From an uncultured Verrucomicrobiota bacterium (lineage in GTDB: Bacteria > Verrucomicrobiota > Verrucomicrobiia > Opitutales > Seribacteraceae), in contig CACMBV010000001.1 of the NCBI GenBank assembly GCA_902612125.1, forward strand, positions 124,001 through 188,000: 64,000 bases of DNA, written 5' to 3'. The position numbers and the translations under genes were made by a program. Shown here one piece after another: positions 56,493 to 64,000 of this stretch (position 1 is its first letter; the number at the start of each line of letters is the position of its first letter). The notes under the pieces were generated by a model. It saw only the letters and a list, made by a program, of their open reading frames with translations. It was not told the origin of the DNA and made no database searches.

Positions 56493-57077
56493 ATGACGCA
56501 AGAAACGGACTGGCAAGAAAGATATCAGATAAAGGACACGCCCTGGGATAAAGGAAAGCCGGCTCCCGGATTGGTTGACTGGCTCAAAAAACAAACACTT
56601 GATCCGGAGACCAGAGTGCTGGTTCCTGGATGTGGGCGTGGGCATGACGCTTCGGCGTGGGCAACCGCAGGCTTTAAAACCACCGGTCTGGACCTTGCCG
56701 ATCTGGCTTTAAGCGATGCCCGAAAAAGATACAAGTCCGTGCCCAACCTAGCCTTTTTACGAGGTAATTTCCTGGATGAAAACCCACAAGAACCCTTCGG
56801 TTTAATCTTTGAACACACTTTGTATTGTGCTATTGATCCGGTCCGAAGGGAAGATTACGCCAGGTCACTGCTAAACTGGCTAAAACCGGACGGCTATTTT
56901 CTGGCAATTCATTTTATATTCCCGCTGAATGACGAAGGTCCCCCGTTTGGAGGGAGTCGGGAAGAAATTATCAATCGTTTTAAACCAAACTTGAAATTAA
57001 TCGAGGACTGGAAGCCGAGTCATTTTGAAGGTCGTAAAAATGAAGAGTGGATGTTCCTTTGGCAGCGGATTTCTTAA
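56493..57077 (+). CDS. SAM-dependent methyltransferase, TPMT family
   Basis: 194 residues. It matches the thiopurine S-methyltransferase-like family: WQERYQIKDTPWDKGKPAP at the N-terminus, SAM-binding VLVPGCGRGHDASAWA, GLDLADLALSDARKRY, and FEHTLYCAIDPVRREDYA. Bacterial members methylate small thiols, selenium or tellurium compounds, or halide. It begins 24 bases after the YjdF-like gene, so it may share its transcript. Substrate not determined. Confidence 0.9.
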   Translation: MTQETDWQERYQIKDTPWDKGKPAPGLVDWLKKQTLDPETRVLVPGCGRGHDASAWATAGFKTTGLDLADLALSDARKRYKSVPNLAFLRGNFLDENPQEPFGLIFEHTLYCAIDPVRREDYARSLLNWLKPDGYFLAIHFIFPLNDEGPPFGGSREEIINRFKPNLKLIEDWKPSHFEGRKNEEWMFLWQRIS

Positions 57078-57162
57078 TTTCATTCCTTCCTTTTAAAAAT
57101 AATCTCAGCTCAATCTTTCATTAGCCATTGGATTTTAAAAAAGATCATTTATCCTGTTTTGG

Positions 57163-59451
57163 ATGCAATTCAGGATAAATGTGGCTTTGATAATGATCGC
57201 TTCTCTTTGCGGTGCCAATCTCCGGGGTAGTCCTGAATCAGATAAAGGGAAAAAACTTTATGCCCAGTATTGTGCGGAATGCCATGGCCAAGGTGGTGAA
57301 GGAGTGGAAAATGAATTTTCAAAGCCTCTGATTGGTGACTGGCCCATCGAAAAACTTACTGATTATGTTGGTAAAACCATGCCCGATTATGACCCTGATG
57401 AAGTCACCGGTAAGGATGCTGAGCTTGTCTCCCGTTTCATTTACCAAAGCTTCTACCAAAAACCGGAACTCTTTCGAAAGGAATCAAAAATCCAGCTTGC
57501 CCGTCTAACCAATAGGCAATTTCGGCAATCCGTTACTGATTTGTTCGCCCAGTTTGAAGGGCAGCCCCTTCTTGCCACGCCCGTCCAAGGGCTCAAGGGT
57601 AAATATTATAACGCAGAAGGCATGAACAAACGTAAGAAAATGCATGCGGAACAAATCGATCCTTTTATCAATTTTAATTTCGGGAAAAAAGCCGCACTCG
57701 ACGGTATGAACCCAAAGAAATATTCAGTCTATTGGGAAGGCTCGGTCTTACCCCGTGAATCCGGATGGTATGAATTTTATGTTAAATCACCCAACGGTTT
57801 CGAATTAAGCATAAACCGTTCCATTGGGCCTCCCACAATTGATGAAAAGGTAACCGCCGGTGTACTCCGCGAAAAAAGGACTAAGCTCTACTTATTAGGT
57901 GGAAGACCCTATCCAATTCGACTGAACTATTTTAAATTTGATGATCCAAATGCCTCAATTGCATTGAGTTGGAAAACACCGGTCGGCCAGAAAGAAATTA
58001 TTCCATCCGAATATTTATTTACCCAAGTGGTGCCACCCTCGTTCGTAACCCAGCAAAAGCTTCCTCCTGATGACGCTTCCCATGGGTATGAACGGGGTAT
58101 TCAAGTAGATTCCACATGGGATGAGTCCATTACATATGCCGCTATTGAGGCTGCCAAATTTGCGGGTATTCGCATGTTTCGACTCGCTCGCACCAGTGAA
58201 AAAGACGAAAACAAAAGAGAGAAAATCATTGCTTTCGCCCAAGAATTTGTCCGTTACGCATTTCGTGAAAAATTGTCTAATGATGAAGTTGATCACTATA
58301 TAAAATCCAAATTCGGTGAAGATGTGCCCCTACATGTTTCTGTCGAAAAAATCGTTCTCCTTACCCTGAAGTCACCACGCTTCCTCTATCCTGAATGGCA
58401 AAGTTTGGCCAAAAAGAAAAAAGACCCATTTGTGGTGGCCTCAAGAATGGCACTTTATTTCTGGGATTCAATACCCGATAAACGAATACACAGCCTGATT
58501 GACCGTGATCAGTTGATCAAGGAATGGCAAGTGGAGGATCAGGCTAAAGTGATGCTAAAAGACGCACGGACAAAAGCGAAGTTTAACGACTTTATGATGC
58601 ATTGGCTAGACATGAAAAATAAAGAATTACCCACAATTAGCCCCAAAAAATATCCTAAATTTAATACAGGTTTGGCTCTAGACTTACGCAGGTCCTTGCT
58701 GAGTTGGGTTGAAAAATCGGTGTGGGAAAAAAATATTTCCTGGCAGGAATTTCTCCGTATGGACCATATACAGGTGAACGAAAGAATCGCGAAATTTTAT
58801 GAAATGCCCTATCCAGCTGAGAATAATTCAAGCGGTTTTGTGGAGCTGAATGCCTCGGTCATTGGACACGGGGGTCTATTTACTCATCCATACATCCTTG
58901 CCAGTCATTCCTACCCAGAGGAAAGTTCGCCGATACACCGAGGTGTTTTTACCGCTCGAAAAATATTGGGCCGGACCCTTCGTCCTCCCACCGTAGCCGT
59001 TTCTTTTAGAAACACGGATTTTAACCCCAACTGGACGATGCGACAAAAAGTAACTGAACTGACCAGGTCTGCCAATTGTATGAGTTGTCACGATCAGATC
59101 AATTCCTCGGGATTCGTTTTGGAAAACTTTGATGCAACCGGCAAAATCAGGACCCAGATTCAAGGCAGACCCATTGATTTAAAAGTAAAGTACCTTGATA
59201 GCGAAGGAGAGAAACGGGAATTTCAGGATGCGAACGATCTCCTCAAGCATGCCCTTAGATCTCCAAAGCCGGCCAAATCTTTTATTAAAGAACTTTTCAT
59301 GCATCTTGCCAAACAGGCAACCCCGAGCTACGGTGATTTGGATACTGATAAACTTTCGAAAATGCTGCAAGATGGTAAATTGAGTATAAAAGATCTCTAC
59401 CTAAAACTTTGTATTGAGGGAGCTTCAGATGGATTTGCTTATGCCCAATAA
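57163..59451 (+). CDS. DUF1592/DUF1588 Planctomycete-type cytochrome c protein with PA14 domain
   Basis: 762 residues with a signal peptide (about 1-22). The first heme motif CAECH is at 37-41, in a cytochrome c-like segment (GKKLYAQYCAECHGQGGEGV). Residues about 145-290 are a PA14 domain (GLKGKYYNAEGM, YWEGSVLPRESGWYEFYV), a likely carbohydrate-binding module. Then DUF1595/1592 (FVRYAFREKLSNDEVDHY, SPRFLYPEWQ), DUF1588 (SPIHRGVFTARKILG) and a second heme motif CMSCH at 639-643 before DUF1585. The gene order is reversed relative to the other two pairs: the DUF1552 gene follows 12 bases later. First gene of a four-gene operon. Confidence 0.91.
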   Translation: MQFRINVALIMIASLCGANLRGSPESDKGKKLYAQYCAECHGQGGEGVENEFSKPLIGDWPIEKLTDYVGKTMPDYDPDEVTGKDAELVSRFIYQSFYQKPELFRKESKIQLARLTNRQFRQSVTDLFAQFEGQPLLATPVQGLKGKYYNAEGMNKRKKMHAEQIDPFINFNFGKKAALDGMNPKKYSVYWEGSVLPRESGWYEFYVKSPNGFELSINRSIGPPTIDEKVTAGVLREKRTKLYLLGGRPYPIRLNYFKFDDPNASIALSWKTPVGQKEIIPSEYLFTQVVPPSFVTQQKLPPDDASHGYERGIQVDSTWDESITYAAIEAAKFAGIRMFRLARTSEKDENKREKIIAFAQEFVRYAFREKLSNDEVDHYIKSKFGEDVPLHVSVEKIVLLTLKSPRFLYPEWQSLAKKKKDPFVVASRMALYFWDSIPDKRIHSLIDRDQLIKEWQVEDQAKVMLKDARTKAKFNDFMMHWLDMKNKELPTISPKKYPKFNTGLALDLRRSLLSWVEKSVWEKNISWQEFLRMDHIQVNERIAKFYEMPYPAENNSSGFVELNASVIGHGGLFTHPYILASHSYPEESSPIHRGVFTARKILGRTLRPPTVAVSFRNTDFNPNWTMRQKVTELTRSANCMSCHDQINSSGFVLENFDATGKIRTQIQGRPIDLKVKYLDSEGEKREFQDANDLLKHALRSPKPAKSFIKELFMHLAKQATPSYGDLDTDKLSKMLQDGKLSIKDLYLKLCIEGASDGFAYAQ

Positions 59452-59462
59452 TTGATTTTACA

Positions 59463-60791
59463 ATGAAACTTAATCCGATACACCGCCGTACTGCTCTGAA
59501 ACAACTTGGGCTCTCAAGCCTTTCCTTGCCGGTTTTATCTCAATCATCCAATCTCTTTGCAAACAACGGAAAGAAGGTTGTCCCGAAACAAAGACTCATT
59601 GTTATGTTCACTCCCAACGGAACAATTCCGGATCAGTTTTGGCCTGAAAAAATAGGAGAGGATTTTGAACATAAAACAATCATCAAGCCGCTTGAGCCCT
59701 TCCATGACAGAATGCTCATTCTTCGCAACCTCCACAATAAAGTGGGAGGTGACGGCGACAACCACATGAGGGGAATGAGCTGCCTGCTCACAGGTATTGA
59801 ATTATTCCCTGGCAATGTGATGGGAGGAGGCAATACGCCGGCCGGGTGGTCCAAAGGAATTTCCATTGATCGTGAAATTTGCAAGCACTTGCAATCCAAA
59901 GAAGAAACTCGCACGCGCTTTGGGGCTCTACATTTTGGAGTCGGGGTGCAGGACACCGCTGATCCCTGGACCCGTATGTCCTACGATGGTCCCAACCAAC
60001 CGGTTACTCCTCTCGCTGACCCTTACAACGCATATCGTAAGCTCTATGGGAATGGTAGGGAGAAAAAACAGGTTCTTTCCATTCTGGACGATCTTCGGGG
60101 CGATCTTGACAAAGTAGCCAGCAAACTGCCGGAATCTGACCGTAAACTTTTGATCGAGCACACCAAACTGGTCAATCGGATGGATCAAGAATATGCAAAG
60201 GGCTCATCCCTATCGAACCTCACGGCCCAGCCTCCCGAATTACCGGAAGGGTTGCGTAACCAAAATGACAACCTACCCCAACTTGGCCGATTACAAATAG
60301 ACATGCTGGTCAATTCCTTTGTGAATGATTTTGCTCGGGTAGCCACACTTCAGTACACAAAGTCTGTCGGGCAGGCCAAGATGAACTGGTTGGACATTGA
60401 TGATGCCCATCACACTCTTTCCCATGAACCAGATAAAAATAAAGAAGCTTATGATAAACTCGTACGCATCAATACTTGGTTTGCCGAAGAACTGACCTAC
60501 CTGCTGAAAAAACTGGAAAACACCCCTGAACCAGGACAAAAAGGTTGTATGCTTGATCATACTCTTGTCATCTGGACTAACGAGTTAGGAAAAGGCAACA
60601 GCCATACCTTGAACAATATTCCATTTGTTCTGGCAGGCAATGGTTTTGGTTTCCGCATGGGTCGTACCATAAATTGTGAAAATGATGCTCACAATCGTTT
60701 CCTGATCAGCCTTGCCCATGCGGTTGGGCATCCATTGGAAACTTTCGGTAATGTTGCACTTTGCAAGGGCGGCCCCCTTGATCTGTCCTAG
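59463..60791 (+). CDS. DUF1552 protein with variant HxxSHE motif, Tat signal
   Basis: 442 residues. The N-terminus IHRRTALKQLGLSSLSLPVL is a twin-arginine-like signal. The family motif reads HTLSHE in DDAHHTLSHEPDK, so the last His of HxxSHH is Glu; the two other copies in this window keep it. The rest follows the family (FTPNGTIPDQFWP, GGDGDNHMRGMSCLLTG, VIWTNELGKGNSHTLNNIPF). It is the partner of the PA14-cytochrome encoded 12 bases upstream and is followed five bases later by a DUF1080 gene. Function unknown. Confidence 0.9.
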   Translation: MKLNPIHRRTALKQLGLSSLSLPVLSQSSNLFANNGKKVVPKQRLIVMFTPNGTIPDQFWPEKIGEDFEHKTIIKPLEPFHDRMLILRNLHNKVGGDGDNHMRGMSCLLTGIELFPGNVMGGGNTPAGWSKGISIDREICKHLQSKEETRTRFGALHFGVGVQDTADPWTRMSYDGPNQPVTPLADPYNAYRKLYGNGREKKQVLSILDDLRGDLDKVASKLPESDRKLLIEHTKLVNRMDQEYAKGSSLSNLTAQPPELPEGLRNQNDNLPQLGRLQIDMLVNSFVNDFARVATLQYTKSVGQAKMNWLDIDDAHHTLSHEPDKNKEAYDKLVRINTWFAEELTYLLKKLENTPEPGQKGCMLDHTLVIWTNELGKGNSHTLNNIPFVLAGNGFGFRMGRTINCENDAHNRFLISLAHAVGHPLETFGNVALCKGGPLDLS

Positions 60792-60796
60792 TCCCT

Positions 60797-61414
60797 ATGA
60801 AAATTTGGAGTATTTATTTACTTACCGTTATGGTAATTACATCTGCTGGAATATCACAACCCACAAAAGGCTGGGTATCCCTGTTTGATGGGAAATCGAC
60901 TGCTAATTGGACACCTCGTGCAGAGGTGGAATTGTTCGAGGCCAAGGACGGAGAATTGCATCTATTTTCCAAACGTAATGTTTGGGTCATAAGTAAGCAG
61001 AAAATGAGAAACTTTGAAGTCGAGTGTGAAGTAATCATCCCACAGGATTATCAAGGCTTCAATTCCGGACTTGGCTTCCGCTTGTCCGTCAGCGGCGGCA
61101 AACCGAAAGGTTATCAATGTGAAATTGACCGACTCAAACCAGCTGGCATTTACGGAATTGGCATGGGCGGGTGGCTGTATCCCACCAAGTCTACGCAGAA
61201 GGAATATCAGGGACGCACAAAAGATTTATTTTCCCCTGAAAAATGGAATCATTTTCGCATCGCCTGTAATGGATCTAAGGCAATCACATTTTTGAACGGT
61301 AAACAAATTGCCAAGGTCGATTCAATCCAGGAATCTTCCGGTTATTTTGGAATTCAACATCACGGTAAGGGAGCGACGGTCAAGTTCCGTAATTTGAGGG
61401 CTCGTCAACTGTAA
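60797..61414 (+). CDS. DUF1080 (3-keto-disaccharide hydrolase-like) secreted protein
   Basis: 205 residues with a signal peptide (about 1-20). The DUF1080 concanavalin-like jelly-roll is seen from WVSLFDGKSTANWTPR through DYQGFNSGLGFRL and FRIACNGSKAITFLNGKQIA to GYFGIQHHGKGATVKFRNLR. Family members hydrolyse 3-ketodisaccharides or bind glycans. It starts five bases after the DUF1552 stop, so it belongs to the same operon and ties that operon to saccharide processing. Confidence 0.93.
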   Translation: MKIWSIYLLTVMVITSAGISQPTKGWVSLFDGKSTANWTPRAEVELFEAKDGELHLFSKRNVWVISKQKMRNFEVECEVIIPQDYQGFNSGLGFRLSVSGGKPKGYQCEIDRLKPAGIYGIGMGGWLYPTKSTQKEYQGRTKDLFSPEKWNHFRIACNGSKAITFLNGKQIAKVDSIQESSGYFGIQHHGKGATVKFRNLRARQL

Positions 61415-61441
61415 ATAAAATATATCTTTTTTAACATTTCC

Positions 61442-61738
61442 ATGAAAATACACCCCACTTCAGTCTGCCTTTTAAGCCTACTTTCTTTTTTCAGTTGTAC
61501 CGAAATGAACGAGGAAGAATTGTTAAACAGCTTTTATCCTCTGGATTTTTGTATTGTCAGTGGTTCGGACTTGGGTGACATGGGAGAACCTGTAAGCTAT
61601 GACCATAACGGGACAATCATCAAATTCTGTTGTAAGCCCTGTATTCCTAAATTTCGAAGGAATCCTGAAAAATATTTAGTGCTCCTCCGGGAAGAGCTGG
61701 AAGCCATAAATGCCTCGTTGGAAGATAATTCGAGCTAG
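61442..61738 (+). CDS. small lipoprotein with YHS/TRASH-like metal-binding domain
   Basis: 98 residues. The N-terminal segment (1-19) ends in FFSC and may be a lipoprotein signal, though the lipobox is weak. Residues about 30-80 follow the YHS/TRASH pattern: DFCIVSGSDLGDMGEPVSYD, then IIKFCCKPCIPKFRRNPEKY. The Cys spacing suits binding of a transition metal such as copper. It is the last gene of the PA14-cytochrome/DUF1552/DUF1080 operon, so metal delivery to the exported redox protein is possible. Convergent with the next gene, three bases away. Confidence 0.8.
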   Translation: MKIHPTSVCLLSLLSFFSCTEMNEEELLNSFYPLDFCIVSGSDLGDMGEPVSYDHNGTIIKFCCKPCIPKFRRNPEKYLVLLREELEAINASLEDNSS

Positions 61739-61741
61739 GCT

Positions 61742-63085
61742 CTACAAGTCACGAAGGCTCTGCCACCAGTTCTTTTTGGGTGGGTTACGAATACTTTTTT
61801 GTAAATCCTCAGAGAGTCCACTTTGAGGTAGCCAAGCCTCCACCGCATTCCTATCCTTGCGGTACCATTCCTGCCCAACCGAACGAATGGTTTTCTGCTG
61901 AAGCTTTTCTTCGGTGATCGATACCGCCCATTCCATAGCGGAGGCACCGTCATCCCGCGACACCGTTGAAGCATAGTTGGCCAACGCCGAATCAAGTCGC
62001 GGACTTGCAGGCTGTTTATTCAGCCAATTGCCGGCAGACAAGGGATCCTGCTTGGCCCACTTACCAATAACGCTCTTAAATCCCTGTACCTGATTTGAAC
62101 CTTCAGGTAAGGCGGTAAAATAGTCAATGGCCGCCTCCGGATCCGTTTCACCCCAGCGGGCTCCTAAATTCTCGAAAGCCTTGCCCGCATACTTCTTATC
62201 CGCATGTTCTTCCAGCCAGCGGGACAACTCACCGGGCTGATCGCGGGCAAGTGTGCGGCTTAATTTTGAGAAAGCGGCCTCTTTTAATTTCGGGTTTTCT
62301 ATTTCTTCCGCCCATCTTGAGACTTCTCCAAAGCCACGCTTCTGATAAAATTCCGCAAGAATGCTGGCAAGTTTCTGTACTTCATCCCCTCCTTCCATTC
62401 TCATAACATACTCGGAAGCACCTTCCAGATCTGTGCTGGCCCAACCTTTGATTAATCCAAAATTATATAGCTTGGCCATTCCCCTGTTTAAAGGATCCTC
62501 GACCCATGATTTAGCTTCCTCGGGATTACGGGCTGCCCAGCCTTCCAAAACCCCTGACACTGCAAACCCGGCTCCCATCCCCGATGCTCTTGATTTACAG
62601 TAATCGATGGCACCATATGGATCGAACTGACTCCATGCATAAAGAAGCATCCGATACTCCTGCATATTCTCAAAACCAAAAGGAATGGATTCAAAAACCT
62701 CCAGGGTTTCCTCCAAATTATCAGAATTTAGCTGCTTCATAGCTTCGGCCAGGGTGCCGTACTTATAGACCGGATTGGTTTGGTTCACAAATTGATCCAG
62801 AATTTCCCGAATACCGCCCCGTCGCCTCTCTTCCAATGGGTTTTTTGACTCATTTATGTTTGAATCAAAAACCATTTTGGAGGCAGAAGGGTCCGACACA
62901 GCTTTTATTTCTGGCTGCCGCAGCTCTTTCTTCAATTCTTTTTTATTTCGATCCGAAACAATTTTTGGCGATTCTATCTTAGTGTCAGCCGCTCCTGAAA
63001 GCCCGAGATAATATCCACCAGCAAAGAGCAGAGCTCCGCCCAACATAACATATGCAAAGAGCCAGAATCTAGATTCCATTGCCAA
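61742..63085 (-). CDS. membrane-anchored helical-repeat protein
   Basis: 447 residues. A single N-terminal membrane segment (about 7-29) is followed by a charged linker and then at least six helical repeats of about 30-40 residues with a W-A-x-x-D-P-x-x-A pattern (AWSQFDPYGAIDYCKS, GWAARNPEEAKSWVED, RWGETDPEAAIDYFTAL, KWAKQDPLSAGNWLNK). Such repeats are common in large secreted Verrucomicrobia proteins and are probably protein-binding solenoids. No catalytic motif is visible. The start lies two bases after the stop of the gene upstream of it, so the two are co-transcribed. Confidence 0.82.
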   Translation of the reverse strand: MAMESRFWLFAYVMLGGALLFAGGYYLGLSGAADTKIESPKIVSDRNKKELKKELRQPEIKAVSDPSASKMVFDSNINESKNPLEERRRGGIREILDQFVNQTNPVYKYGTLAEAMKQLNSDNLEETLEVFESIPFGFENMQEYRMLLYAWSQFDPYGAIDYCKSRASGMGAGFAVSGVLEGWAARNPEEAKSWVEDPLNRGMAKLYNFGLIKGWASTDLEGASEYVMRMEGGDEVQKLASILAEFYQKRGFGEVSRWAEEIENPKLKEAAFSKLSRTLARDQPGELSRWLEEHADKKYAGKAFENLGARWGETDPEAAIDYFTALPEGSNQVQGFKSVIGKWAKQDPLSAGNWLNKQPASPRLDSALANYASTVSRDDGASAMEWAVSITEEKLQQKTIRSVGQEWYRKDRNAVEAWLPQSGLSEDLQKSIRNPPKKNWWQSLRDL

Positions 63086-63087
63086 AA

Positions 63088-63558
63088 TTATTTATTTTGG
63101 TCGATCTTGGAAATCTTGCCATAGAGGTGGCCTCCCACCTTACCGTGAGACCAAGTACCTGCATATTTCTGACCATCGATTACCACATGTGCACTAAAGG
63201 TACCGAGTCCAGGTATATTTAAGTCCTGCATGGTAATTACCGGCACCTCCCCCACCCACTTTACCGGTAAAGGCATGGGCAAGGTTACATCCTTTTTGCC
63301 ATACTTAATACGGGCAGTGAAGATCCATAGGTCATCCTCACCAAACTTTTGTACGCTATGAATTTCATAAGTCTCTTCCGATGGTGGCTGGTCGGATCCA
63401 TCAACCGTGAAGAATCCAGTGAAACGAACGCCCTTCATTGCATCTGAAAATTTCTCATAACTATCTGCGGAACTACCAGATTCCTTGGATGAATAAATTT
63501 CCTGAAATGGCATTAAGAAAAACTTTATCATAATCAATGAAAGGAAAAAAAACTTCAT
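63088..63558 (-). CDS. exported hypothetical protein
   Basis: 156 residues from ATG 63558, which gives a clean signal peptide (MKFFFLSLIMIKFFLMPF); the upstream start 63597 would bury it. The mature part is beta-rich: VRFTGFFTVDGSDQ, LWIFTARIKYGKKDVTLP, VVIDGQKYAGTWSHGKVGGH, as in lipocalin-like or secreted beta-sandwich proteins. I do not recognise a family. It is the first gene of a unit with the helical-repeat protein and probably acts with it outside the cytoplasm. Confidence 0.75.
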   Translation of the reverse strand: MKFFFLSLIMIKFFLMPFQEIYSSKESGSSADSYEKFSDAMKGVRFTGFFTVDGSDQPPSEETYEIHSVQKFGEDDLWIFTARIKYGKKDVTLPMPLPVKWVGEVPVITMQDLNIPGLGTFSAHVVIDGQKYAGTWSHGKVGGHLYGKISKIDQNK

Positions 63559-63595
63559 ATCATAAATGATCTTTCGTGCCGTGACCTTTGCAAAC

Positions 63596-63943
63596 ATGAA
63601 AATTATTATTCTACAGGATAAAAAAAGACTCTGTTATCTTTTTCAAGCAATCAGTAAATTTGATTCACCTGAAACCATAACTCTTGATTTTCCGATCTTC
63701 CTGTTTGGGTCTTTTCCTCCAGGCATAAGATTAGATCTATTACTAACATATACCAATTCGCATGAAAATACCTTTATCCAAATCCTCTTACTACCTATCT
63801 GCCCTTTGATCTTGTTAATGAACTCGGCATTTGGTCAATTCGATACCAAAGCTAACCCCATTGATAGTAGATTTGTAAAAGACGGTTTCGAAGTTAAATA
63901 CCTTTGCCTGAATGACCGTAATCGAATCGTTGCGAGCGATTAA
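63596..63943 (+). CDS. questionable divergent ORF, unknown
   Basis: A frame of 115 codons diverges from the exported hypothetical gene across 37 bases. It contains a hydrophobic stretch near its middle (FIQILLLPICPLILLMNSAF) that resembles a signal peptide, but no family is recognisable. It may be a chance frame or the 3' part of a gene with a later start. The last 57 bases of the window hold nothing I can call. Confidence 0.25.
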   Translation: MKIIILQDKKRLCYLFQAISKFDSPETITLDFPIFLFGSFPPGIRLDLLLTYTNSHENTFIQILLLPICPLILLMNSAFGQFDTKANPIDSRFVKDGFEVKYLCLNDRNRIVASD

Positions 63944-64000
63944 TTTGCTAGACTGTATCTCCTTAAAGCTCCTGCTGGGAATCAGACACTCAAAGAAAAT

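Noticed and set aside
1-64000. CRISPR arrays, tRNA or rRNA genes, insertion sequences and prophage genes
   Set aside because: None seen on reading both strands: no regularly spaced repeats, no cloverleaf with conserved T-loop, no transposase or integrase motif.

Overview
The window looks like a chromosome piece from a marine, polysaccharide-degrading member of the Verrucomicrobiota, most likely an Opitutae/Puniceicoccales-like lineage. The evidence is three DUF1552-DUF1592 (Planctomycete-type cytochrome c) pairs, a PVC-type membrane-bound dehydrogenase propeller, an SLA1-homology domain, and nine S1-type sulfatase genes (eight intact, one frameshifted). A Trp/Tyr-rich N-terminal module on an esterase and a proteorhodopsin gene set fit the same picture. 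The placement is inferred; there is no rRNA, tRNA or other marker gene. I saw no CRISPR array, insertion sequence or phage gene.

Layout. 1-9.7 kb (+): end of a GH-A glycoside hydrolase, sulfatase, DUF1552, DUF1592 cytochrome, acetyl-esterase-like hydrolase and a frameshifted sulfatase. 9.7-16 kb (-): a gluconolactonase-esterase fusion coupled to a sulfatase, a transglutaminase-like protein and xylose isomerase. 16-16.9 kb: gene-free stretch with a decayed Cys-rich fragment. 16.9-26.8 kb (-): blue-type proteorhodopsin, GGPP synthase, a phytoene desaturase-phytoene synthase fusion, a CrtYcd-type lycopene cyclase and Blh beta-carotene dioxygenase, then a DUF1552-DUF1592 pair that follows Blh by only 27 bases. 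26.8-27.4 kb: promoter/operator region and gene remnants. 27.4-29.6 kb: an EEP-family nuclease/phosphatase and a CE1-type esterase. 29.6-42.8 kb (-): a run of eight tightly packed genes (Gfo/Idh/MocA oxidoreductase, sulfatase, HEAT-like cupredoxin, PVC dehydrogenase-ThuA, three sulfatases, FG-GAP protein), with a PAS-AraC regulator facing it. 42.9-48.1 kb (+): that regulator, Xaa-Pro aminopeptidase, sulfatase and ApbE. 48.2-51.8 kb: an AT-rich island with a B12/radical-SAM protein and an NAD-dependent epimerase, followed by 1.2 kb with no convincing gene. 51.8-61.7 kb (+): sulfatase, an acyltransferase with an inserted ankyrin domain, a YjdF-like membrane protein, a TPMT-like methyltransferase, and a PA14-cytochrome/DUF1552/DUF1080/YHS-lipoprotein operon. 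61.7-64 kb: a membrane-anchored repeat protein and hypothetical proteins.

How it fits together. Most products carry signal peptides, so the window encodes mainly an extracytoplasmic apparatus. Sulfatases and esterases would strip sulfate and acyl groups, glycoside hydrolases and DUF1080 proteins would cut sugars, and an oxidoreductase and xylose isomerase would process the products inside. The cytochrome/DUF1552 pairs and the cupredoxin could be surface redox or binding components of unknown role. The rhodopsin operon makes its own retinal from C5 units and would supply a light-driven proton gradient. Most starts lack a Shine-Dalgarno sequence, and three promoter-like sites sit so close to their start codons that nearly leaderless transcripts are likely.
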